Positions 10,501 to 22,500 of a stretch of 64,000 bases of DNA are shown here, one piece after another. Source of the stretch: Henricia sp. BOLD:AAB3569 (Eukaryota > Echinodermata > Asteroidea > Spinulosida > Echinasteridae); assembly GCA_037783545.1 (NCBI GenBank), contig JBBELK010001244.1, positions 248,001 to 312,000 on the forward strand, in the 5' to 3' direction. The position numbers and the translations under genes are program-made. Every line of letters begins with the position of its first letter. Within the stretch, counting starts at the first letter, position 1. A model generated the notes under the pieces. The model was not told the origin of the DNA. It searched no databases and was given only the letters and a program-made list of their open reading frames with translations.

Positions 10501-13500
10501 TAGATCTCTTCTTCATCCACTTCATCGCCTTCTTCCGTCTCATCTTCAATTTCTTCATCTGATCCACCACCTACAGTAAATATTTAAAACCCCAATACAT
10601 TTGTGTGGTTACCCAAAATTGTTGCCATAACTTGTTACGATAACTTTTATGACAACTTGAGAGCCATACAAACAGTAGCAAAGTGTGCAGGGTTACTTGG
10701 GCACTAGTAAAGTTTCGGTAGCACAGTCAGGCAAAGCGACGTTAGTGAATTTTGCGTCATCTGTATGTACATGTACGTACATGTGGCATTTACACAAATA
10801 TCCCAAGTGTAGTTTTGTTGTCTGCACTGATAGCAACGCCTCCACACCTTAGTGAGAAATGGACAGCGAAAGGTAACGATTTTAAGGTTTGGCTAATTGT
10901 ATGGCGAGACTTAACTATTCTCTTAGGATATTAAGCACTTTACCATCTCCTTTTCTCCGCCTTCGTTTGCGTTTCTTTGACCCGCCTCCTGCTCCGCCCC
11001 CTTTCGTCTCTAGCTGCTCTTTAAGGCGCATAATCTCGTCTTGGAACTCCCTCAAGAGGGCGTCCTTCGGATCCTCGTTGATCCGTGGTTTATTCTTGAT
11101 GTTTTTGGCACGATTGGCATATCTGGGGGAGCCACAATTTTTTTTTTTAAATCTTAGATTTCTTTTTTTATTCAAGCCAACTTAGGAGGTTTTAAGGGAA
11201 ACCTGAGGGAGTACACCACTGTGCCTTATAGCTCAGCTGGTAGAGCATCTGCCCGGTGTGTCAGAGGTCTTGGGGAAACCTGAGGGAGTATACCACTGTG
11301 CCTCATAGCTCAGCTGGTAGACCATCTGCCCGGTGTGTCAGAGGTCTTAGGGAAAACTGATGGAGTATACCACTGTGCCTCATAGCTCAGCTGGTGGAGC
11401 ATCTGCCTGGTGTGTCAGAGGTCTTGGGGGAAACCGGAGGGAGTACACCACTGTGCCTCATAGCTCAGCTGGTAGAGCATCTGCCTGGTGTGTCAGCGGT
11501 CTTGGGGAAACCTGAGGGAGTATACCACTGTGCCTCATAGCTCAGCTGGTAGAGCATCTGCCTGGTGTGTCAGCGGTCTTGGGGAAACCTGATGGAGTAT
11601 ACCACTGTGCCTCATAGCTCAGCTGGTGGAGCATCTGCCTGGTGTGTCAGAGGTCTTGGGGGAAACCCGAGGGAGTACACCACTGTGCCTCATAGCTCAG
11701 CTGGTAGAGCATCTGCCCGGTGTGTCAGAGGTCTTGGGGAAAACCTGAGGGAGTATACCACTGTGCCTCATAGCTCAGCTGGTAGAGCATCTGTCTGGTG
11801 TGTCAGAGGTCTTGGGGAAACCCGAGGGAGTATACCACTGTGCCTCATAGCTCACCTAAGTGTAGTGACTGTTTCATCATAATTATAGCTCGCCGGGCCG
11901 AGGTTCGCCACCATGACCGTTTTAGCATTACCACCCAACGAATCTTGCAGTAATCGGGTCAACTTGGAGTCCCGATACGGTATGTGCGTGCTTTTGCCGT
12001 CCACCAGAGCCGAGATGACGTTTCCTAAAGCCGACAGGGAGAGGTTGATTTTCGTAGCTTCTTTTAAACGTTCACCCTGCGAAGGAACAAGTTACAATTA
12101 ACAAATACGCTTAAAAGAAATAATTACATTTATATAGCACACATTCCATATGGATATGTTCACATGCGCTGCACACTATAATGGGTACTATGAAGCTAAG
12201 TGTCGTCCATCTAAACATTGAGATACATAGGTGGGTGGCGCCATTGGCAGCCGACGGCCAGAGACACCGGTGAATCCCATAACTCTTCACAAAAGAATGC
12301 TCTGGGATTTTTAAGTGCGTTACACAACACACTGGACTAACAGATTTACATCCCTTCCGAAGGATGGTGCAATTGTGTTTAATTGCCTTTCTCAAGGGCA
12401 CAGAGATACCAACATTGCAATTTGAAAGAGTGATTTGCCACGGGGCACTCGCTTTGGACACAATTTATAACTTACGCCCAAACCCTATTTAAGTCCCACT
12501 TTTGAAGCTATGCATTCTAGAATTATGTCGCAATACTGATCGTCATTGGCTGAAACAATTGTACAAACTACGTCTAAATCATAAATGCTGGCATTTTGCA
12601 AGCGGAACACGCAAAAAGCTAAATAGACTGCCGAAGTGAATACGTCATCTTTCGTTAGTTGCCTAGGCAAAGGCTCTACACTAAAAATCACTGAACCGTG
12701 TCCCTGTGCTTTTGCAATGGTACTTTTTCCGACGGCCATGATGTTTAGATCCAATTACCACTGCAACGCACATCACACTGTCTATTTGAAATATGATCCC
12801 TGAAAATGGCCAAATAAACACCTCACAAAGACAGACAAGTGACCTACCTGTGCCCCCGTTTTAGTTTGCCGTTCACTACCTGCTAAATCTACCAGGTTCA
12901 GTTTACCCACTCGTATATGATTTTCATCATCTAGACCAAGCTGTAAATAGAAAATGAGATTCGACAAAAAAATGACGATTAAAAAACAATATTCTAAGAT
13001 GTAGCTGCGCTGAAATATGTAGGCTTGGGCCGTCTGAAGTTGTCAGCATTTTCACGGTTCTACAAAGCGTAGGAAGGGGGGTCGAGGGTTGCGTAGGACT
13101 TTACATGAACGGTAAAATGTTGACATTTCAGGGTTGTAGTTGAGTCTATCACAAGTCTAGAGCCGATAAAATCACAAGTCCATGACAAGTCCCGCACAAG
13201 TCTGTCGCAAGTCCAGTAACAAGAAGCAAAGGATGAACACGCACAAAAGAATGCCTTTGTTTGAGTTCATTTGAATAGCTTGTGACTTGAATTAAGACCC
13301 AGGGACTTGTGAAGGCTTGTGAGAACTCGACTGCAACCCTGCTTGTTTCTAGTTTGTCAAAACTTTGTCAAACGAAGTAATTATTTCTTTAATTTGAACG
13401 GAGATTTATTATGATAGAAATGATGACGTTACCTCGCTACATTCTATAGTAATGATGAATATCGCATGCGACCGTGAACTGTGTTCATTCATGTTGGTTG

Positions 13501-16500
13501 CCCTGGAAACAAACAAAAATAAACGGCAGATTATTAGAAGGGCAGTTCTGGAAATTCAAATTTACACTTCAGAGACTTTGAGGGCTTGTAATGCTTCACG
13601 TATTCAAGTTGTTTGATTTTAAACACGTTTTTTTAAGCATCATTGACGGAAGTGTAATTCCTGAATTAATTATTGCAATGCCATTCTCAGTAAGTGTGTA
13701 GGGTCCCCAAAATTGTCAGTTTCGGACGTACTCAATGAGTACGTCCGAAACCGAGATATTTTTTGATATACCACGCATATTGAGAATGGCATTACAGGGT
13801 CATTCCGCGTCAAATCAACCAATTTTCTGAAAAGTTCCCAGGTGACCCTCTCAGATTTTGATGAAATTTCATAAGAATGATTGAGTGTGGCCCAAATGAA
13901 CACATACAAATAAGTAAAACCATACTCCATGTCGTTTTCGAGATATGACCAGTTGAAACTTGGTCAAGAGGGCCATTTTGTGCTCGTGCGAGTCTCGAAA
14001 AGTGATTTTTGTGATATTTTCCGACTTTGAAAGCTCATAGTTCAGTCTTTGTACAAGGTAGAGAGCTCAAATTTGGTATTCTAGCTTACTTCTTGGCAAA
14101 ATTCATGAATCTGCACTCAATTTAACTGTATCTCCTTTATTTTTCTGGCTATGGTCACCCAAACTAGGCACTTTATTCAGCCGAGAATGTTTTTTGTGAT
14201 TTTTGGGGTCACCCTGTGCCCACATGAGTGGTCAAATAAATCCTATATTCCCTAGGTAGTATCTATGGGTGCATGTCTATACCCATAAGCAATTATAAGC
14301 TCACCAATGCATTAATTAAGAAATGGCATGGGCCCAAAGTTGGCTCCAGCCAGAAAAAGGTCAAAAAGACCCCTCCCGTCTTGACCCTGGTTGACCCCGT
14401 GATCAATTGAAATTGTTTTTGAAATTTAAACCACTTAAACATATATATTATATCTACTTATACACTAAATTTCAGCTTTGGCACTCAACTCCTTCATGGT
14501 GTGGTGGCAATTTGAGAAATAGACGTTTTTCGCACCTTTTTCCCTTGATTTGCAAAAATGCGTATTTGTCAAAATGCGTATTTGTTTATTTATTTGTTAG
14601 CTTAAGATGTAAGGAACATTTCCAGAAAGATTTGGGATGGCCACTCTTACAGTTTTTTTAGTTACAATAATTTTAAAATGTACATGTAAATACCATGTAA
14701 ATACCATGTAATTAACATGTAACATGTGTCTGTACATGTGCTGTACATGGTATTTACATGTTATTTCTAAAAACAATAATAAAAACAAAAACAAACTTTT
14801 TCTGATGAATTTTAGTGTTGAATATACTTTTTTTCTAGCTGCAAAAAATAAATTACACCAGCTTCAAACTTGAAATACACTGTATGATGTTAAATTACTG
14901 TACGGATTTATGTTTAAATGAGCGAAAAACTTATAATATTCAAATTGCCACCACACCATGAAGGAGTTGAGTGCCAAAGCTGAAATTTGGTGTATAAGTA
15001 GATATAATATATATGTTTAACTGGTATAAATTTCAAAAACAATTTCAATTGATCACGGGGTCAACCGGGGTCAAGACGGTAGGGGTCTTTTTGACCTTTT
15101 TCTGGCTGGAGCCAACTTTGGGCCCATGCCATTTCTTAATTAATGCATTGGTGAGCTTATAATTGCTTATGGGTATAGACATGCACCCATAGATACTACC
15201 CAGGGAATATAGGATTTATTTGACCACTCATGTGGGCACAGGGTGACCCCAAAAATCACAAAAAACATTTTTGGCTGAATAAAGTGCCTACTTTGGGTGA
15301 CCATAACCAGAAAAATAAAGGAGATACAGTTAAATTGAGTGCAGATTCAAGAATTTTGCCAAGAAGTAAGCTAGAATACCATATTTGAGCTCTCTACCTT
15401 GTACAAAGACTGAACTATGAGCTTTCAAAGTCGGAAAATATCACAAAAATCACTTTTCACGACACGCGCGAGCAGAAAATGGCCCTCTTGACCAAATTTC
15501 AACTGGCCATATCTCGAAAACGACATGAAGAATGATCTTACTTTTTTGTATGTGTTCATTCGGGCCACACTCAATCATTCTCATGAAATTTCATCAAAAT
15601 CTGAGAGGGTCACCTGGGGACCACTGGTTGATTTGACATGGAATGACCCTACAATCAGTTTTTCAGGAATTATACTTCCATCAATGATGCTTGAAGAACA
15701 TGTGTTTAAAATCAAACAACTTGAATACGTGAAGCATTACAAGCCCTCAAAGTCTCTGAAGTGTAAACTTAAATCCTCGGAATTGCCCAGAAGCTAAATA
15801 GACTACGAAAGTCAAAACGTCACACGTGTGTTATTATTAAAGGTTACTGGGTCTGTACTATTCATAAGACACGAAACCCGTGTTCATGTAAATGTCGTTT
15901 GGAAATCAAAATGTTAGCCTAGTAATCGTTACTTTGACAACTCAAACATAACTTACCCAACTGATCGATTGGCGTTTCCCACCGTCATAACATGCTCGAT
16001 TTCCTTCACGCTTTTAGTAACGAAAGACGATAAATCCTGCATCCAAATATACATGAAATGTCTATCTTAAAATCTTTGGTGCGAATGGCAGTTTTGAAAA
16101 ATCCACGAAATGAACCTGTTTTCCCAGATATCTTCCCCAAAATCCGGACGTTGGCGGCTCTGAAGCACGCTGAGTTTTTAGAGCACTCTTGGAAAAATCA
16201 CATTTTTGAAATCCCCCTTCCCCCTCCCCCTTCCCCCTCCCCCCGCTCCCCCAATCTTCCCCATGGGTGTTGAGATTTTGATACCATATCATTTGTCACA
16301 TTTTTCTCATTACCATTCTGAAATTCCACACTCTCAATCCGCCTATTTTCAAGGATATCGTCAAAAAACCACCGATGTTTTGTAAACTAATTTATCCGTT
16401 TCACAAAGCAGTGCAGTGATTACACCAACCTTTTTGCTTCCATATCCAAATTGGAGATTGCATATTTCCTGTTTTCTTTCCATGGATAGTATTTTGGGAA

Positions 16501-19500
16501 GGGTATTTTATATGATTGTTATATTAGAATGAAATCCATTTTAAACAATTTCTAAACGTCTTCACAAATTTGCATCATGCATTTATACCTTGACATAAAC
16601 TCCCGTATCTGGTCGTTCTTTTAGTTCAAGTCGCTTTGTCTGGTCTTTGGATAATAAATCCCGGATATCTTCCTGCGAATAAAAACGGACAGAAAAAACA
16701 TTCAAAATTGGTATCAGTCGGCACTGTCTGTGAATTGAGTTCAAAAGTGAATTTCACAAAAGTTCAGACGAGTTCAAAGCGTCCTAATTCCAATACCAAC
16801 GTCCCAAGATAAGAGTGGCCCTTCCTAAGACGCGTCTTAGCATTTTGTGAAATCGGCCCCTGGTCATGTATTTAAATCAAGTAACAGGTCTCGCCAGTTG
16901 GTACAAATTATCAACTAGCCACTGAGACCTGGGATCGATTTTACAAAAGTTAAGACAAGTTCATTGCGTCCTAATTCCCATACCAACGTCCCAAGATAGG
17001 AAGAGTGACCCTTCCTAAGACGCGTCGAGGGCCGCGGGGACTTTACATGCACTGTAAAATGTTGACATTTCATGGTAGTGACAACAAATGTTGATAAGTA
17101 GTATTTTGGGGGGGAGGGATGGAGCATCTTGAAAAATACTACGCTCTGTAGAACTGTGAAAATGTGCAACAATCTCACCTGGTAAATTTCTAGATATGAT
17201 GCCCTGACGAGATATTGCTGATTTTGTGTCCGTGCGATGTGGGTGAAGATATGCTCAAAGGAATTAGGGATGACGCCTCGAGATTCTGGGTCGGATCTTA
17301 CACCTAACAAACAAACAAACAAGAAATTGTTATGAATTCCGTTCCGTACCCAGGTTCCGAGATTGCCCCAATTAACCCCGCCCCCTTGGATATTGTTGCT
17401 ATGCCTCACACAATGGCTACACACAACGCACAATGGGACTTTCAAGGGAAAGCACAGATTCATTGGAGAAAACTCAAAGGTATTCATGTTTCAGGGTCGA
17501 CAGTTACCGGAGCACGCACTTAGTAAAAGGCCAGTGATACAGAGATGTCATAACAATTCGGTTTCTTACCTTTTGAACAGCGAATCGCCCGGCCTTGAAA
17601 CCAAGGTTCTTTCCTCGCCTTTCACCTCTAGCGTCCCGGGTTCGAATCCGGGGCGTGTATGTGGATTGGGTTTGCAGTCCCTACTTGACCGCGTGGGTTT
17701 TCCCCTGGGGCATTTCTCTGGGGGTTTTCCTCCCACTTCTAAAACTGCAACTCCTTCTTCGTCATCTCAAGTTGATAATAAAGTATAGTTAAAGCTAATA
17801 CCGTATAGTTGATGGCATAAAGGGCCTTAGTTGCTGAAGATGTCATAACATTAACCCTATACCTTCCATTGTGTATGTCTTCCCCGTTCCCGTTTGTCCG
17901 TAGGCAAATATCGTCCCATTGAAACCGTTTAGCACACACTCCACGAGGCTACGGAATGTTTCATCGTAAAGTTCGCGCTGCTTAGAACTGAAAACACAAA
18001 AACCAAAATCAAAATTTAGTAAAATATTACTCAATATAAATCAATAAATAACTTTCCCGAATATATTTTTCTATTTGTATTTAATAGAGTTCGGAAATTC
18101 ACCCTTTAAAAATAAAGATTTTTCGTTCCAGCCAGGGTTAATTGTAGTCGAGTCCATCACAAGCCTTCACAAGTCCCCCAAAAGTCCCTGGGTCTTAATT
18201 CAAGTCACAAGCTATTCAAATGAACTCCAACAAAGGCATTCTTTTGTGCGTGTTCATCCTTTGCTTCTTGTTACCGGACTTGTGCAGGACTTGTCACAGA
18301 CTTGTGATTTTATCGGCTCTGGACTTGTGAGAGACTTGTGATGGACTCGACTACAGCACACATTTCTATTTTAGTTTTGTGAAAAGTGTTCAGTGATTAT
18401 ATAGTGCTGCTTTTAAGGTTCAATTTTTTATAGTGTCCGTCCTGGTTACGATCGTATATTTTAGAAAGGCATGTTGTCACACTATTTGTAACCCTTTTTG
18501 GGCCTAAGTTATCTCTTCAGAACAACTGAAACTTAATTCTTTTATTTTGAGACCAGACAAAGGTATTTCCTCAAAAATATGGTCTGTGTTGCCAAAATGC
18601 CCCCTTTACTGTGGAAAGACCCATGTTGTTGTATTAGTATGTAGTATGTAGAGGAAAGACGACACCTTCACGCGGGCCTCTCTGTAAGTACCAACTGAGT
18701 TGGGAAACTAACGTCGTCAAGGATTGCGAACTGACAACCGCATATAGAGTTTTTACTCTACCATGTCTACCCTTCTTCAAATAAGACACTGTACTCGTCA
18801 CCCGCGAGCACCACCATCTCCCCAGCAACTTTCCATCGCCACATGGAATGTGAGAGGCCTTGCAGCATCATCGAAAAGGCAAACGCTCGGAGAAGACTGC
18901 GAACATTACCAGGTCGACATTGCATGCATCCAAGAGACCAAAGTCACAATGCAATCAGAACAAACCTTGCACACCGGGCACAAACTAGTACTGATGCAAC
19001 AAAAGCACACTGTACACCATGGACTGGGATTTGTCATCGGCTCCAGACTATTAAACCATGTCATCAGCTATGGATATGTAAGCGACCGCATTGCAACCAT
19101 TGATCTGTCACTTCCCCTGAGAAATGGCTCAACTGCCAAATGTCGCATAGTAAACGTCTACGGTCCTACATCAGAAAGAGCTCGGGAAGACCCATCACTG
19201 CTAGACACTCTCTACGAAGAACTGGCTTATGCCATCGATGTGCCATCTAGATGGCTCCTCTTCGTATGCGGCGATTTCAACTCCAAACTTGGCAAACTAA
19301 ACCAGTTAGACATTGGATCAGGACTTGGCTCATGCATGGGATTGCATGGAACAGGCACCCGAAACAACAATGGTGATTGTTTGGTACAATTCATTAGTAG
19401 CCATGGCCTATTTGCAACAAACACGGCCTTCAAACACCCATGTCGACACCGTACAACTTGGACCGGACACATCGCTGCCCCCAAAAGACGGCCCAACTCC

Positions 19501-22500
19501 AAAGCAACCATACCGGTCTTCAACCAAATAGACTTTGTGCTTTGCAAACAGACAACTAAACCCATGCTACACGATTCTCGTTCTTATGGAGGATGCGATC
19601 TCAACTCCGACCATAAACTGGTAGTTACACGGCTGCAACTGAATCGCATATGCCTGACACATAAATATCGCCCGAAAGGACGTGGTCCAGTCAGGTATGA
19701 CCTTTACAGGCTTGCAAGTGATGCCTCAACCCAAAATGCCTACAGACATAGTCTGCAGGTCAACCTGGAAGGTATCCTTACTGGCCGTGACAATAATGAT
19801 GCCCTGTCAAATGTACTGAAGCAAATGGAAACATCAGCTACTGAAACTGTTGGAGTCTTGACAAATTGCCGTGGCAGACGCCACACTGAAGACCAATTGG
19901 TGAGAGACCTGTCACTGCAACAAAAGGCTATGAGACTCCGCATCTACCAAAGCAGCGTTAGTGAAGATCGTTCGAACATACGCAAGGAACGAAATGTTCT
20001 ACTACGCAAGATCAAGAAGCGCCTGCGAGAACTCGCAGTTGAACGAGCAGATGCCCTGGCAGATGACATCACATCTACAGACGACTGTCGCAAAATGTTC
20101 CGAGCTGCACGTGCTCTTAAGGTAACTGGTCCGACACCAACACTCACAGTACATAATGCTGATGGACAATTCATGGGAACTGACCAAGGCAAGGCCGATA
20201 CCATTCGCGAATGGTTCAGCAAACAATTTACAGACCCAGACGACGACGGTTTAGAGCCTTTTACTGGTGATCCAAGGCCACTAACGGCCCCCATCACAAA
20301 CGGGGAGGTTGGCAAAGCTATAACATCCCTGAGAAACTGCCGTTCACCTGGACCTGATGGAATCCCAAACGAATTGTTCAAATATGCCAACGATGTTGTG
20401 TCACCACCTATTGCTTCCATCTTTAACTCAGCATTCCATCACCACGTTTCAATTGAATCTACCGGACAAGGCACACTAATAGCATTGCCAAAACCCAAGA
20501 AGGCTCCTGGCCCACCTGCCAACTTGCGACCAATCGTCCTACTGAACAGTATCCGTAAAATCCTGTCCACAATAACGCTAAATCGTATCCGGGAGAAGAT
20601 TGACATCTTTACTGGCCCATATCAAAGCGGTTTTAAGAGAGGTAGGAGCTGTGCTGACATAGTCTGGGCACAACGTATGCTCGTTTCAGTAGTGATGTCA
20701 AAACACTGGGATTTCTTCAAGATGGGCATAGATATGTCCAAGGCTTTCGACACCATAAAGCGCTCAAGAATACTAGATGTTCTCCATCAGGCAGGCTGCA
20801 ATGACGACGAATTACGACTTGTGAGGCTAGTACTAGCAAATACCAAGCTGAAGGTCCGTGTCATGAAGACCTACTCGGCTGAATTCGTCACATCTATCGG
20901 CTCGCCACAGGGAGACAGTCTTTCACCAGTGCTCTTCACATGTTACCTCGCTGCTGCCTTGTCATCCGTTAGAGAGGCTTCTACTAGACCTAACCCTCCT
21001 ATCTCATCACTTGGAATGCCACTAGAGATGGAATATGCAGATGACGTAGACTTCATAGACGAGGAAAAAGAAACACTGGACAACGTACTCCCTATCGCTG
21101 CAGCCAAATTGAAAGATGTGAACCTGTTCATGAATGAGACCAAAACGGAATTCACACATGTCTATCTGTCAGACAACCGTGCAGGAGACGACGAGGACGA
21201 TCCTGTGAGAGGGGACGAACAGTGGAGAAAAAGCAAAATTCTTGGCTCCCTACTTTGTAGTTCGTCAGATGTATCTGCACGTCGTGTTATTGGCAACATA
21301 GCCTTCCAGTCCTTTTGGAAAATCTGGATCAGAAAGTCAAAAATCCCACTGTCAAAAAAGCTACGACTCTACGATGCAACGTGTGTCTCCATAATGCTGT
21401 ACAACTGCAACAGCTGGGCCGCTCCAAAAGCAGTCATGGACAAGCTGGACGCCTGCCACCGTAGACACCTACGGATCATCACGGGACACCGATGGCCAAA
21501 TAGTTTGATCTCTAACGATGCTCTGTATGAAATGTGTAACACAGTTCCACTGTCTACCAGAGTAGCCAAACAAAGATGGTCAATGTTTGGTCACATATTG
21601 CGCATGCCAGAGTCTGTACCAGCTCAGACGGCATTGAATTTTGCAGTGATTGGATCCAGTCAGTACCGAGCACGTAAAGGCCGCCATTGCATGAACCTCC
21701 TTGGTGTTCTCAGGGCCGACCTCAAAACGTCAGGACTTGGAACCCTAAAATCTCGAAAGAAACTGAGGGAGCTCAGGATGCTCGCAACCGATAAGAAGCA
21801 GTGGCTTCAACTGAAGAAGGACTGATTGCCGCTGCAGGATGTTTCTACTACTGCAGCAGCAGAATACAGTTTATCATCATGTAGAACAACCACTTAGGAT
21901 TGCCTACTAGAAATCTGTATACATCATTACAGCACACTGGCTTAAAAACGCTATACAAACACATGTACCGTACCTACAGGCGCACAGTACACGTATTTAT
22001 AAAGCCGATTAGACTCGATTTCTCAATTATGCAATCAGAAAACTGAATTAGTGAGATAAACATGTCTCGCTGTAGGCACCGCAGTTTGTTACAGCAAAAA
22101 AACTTGTCACGACTGCCGAGTATTACACGTCCATATAGCTAGTCTATCGTGGCCATTTCGCCCCAAAATACTTCGTGCACAGGCCGTGGTTCAGGGCGAA
22201 GTGGTTCAGGGCGAAATGGTTTCGTGGTGAAGTCTTTTTTTACTGTTTTCCCAAAAGTTAGACGAAGTACGGAGCTGGTTTTTGCTCAGGTTGGTTTTAA
22301 TCATGCATATCTTCAATCACACAGGAAGATAAAACCATTTGCAACGGTTTACCAATCATGTGTTCTGCCTTTAAGGATAACATCAGAATTCACCGATGTT
22401 TTGTAAACTAATTTATCCGTTATTTGTCTGTTAGCATGGTTAGTTGCGCTTGGGTCGATAACTGTTTATTTTTGAAAAGATCACGTCCATGCACACAAGA

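Larger units (their letters stand above)
13535..15796. mobile_element. Outer foldback element, KIF3B intron
   Basis: The outer arms at about 13540-13670 and 15665-15795 are inverted copies (TTTACACTTCAGAGACTTTG and its complement; AATGCTTCACGTATTCAAGTTG and its complement). Between them lie a second palindrome and a younger 1.85-kb foldback. It occupies most of intron 13503-15956. Confidence 0.8.

Noticed and set aside
19227..20420. Minus-strand frames of 112 and 158 residues
   Set aside because: Shadow frames of the LINE protein on the plus strand.
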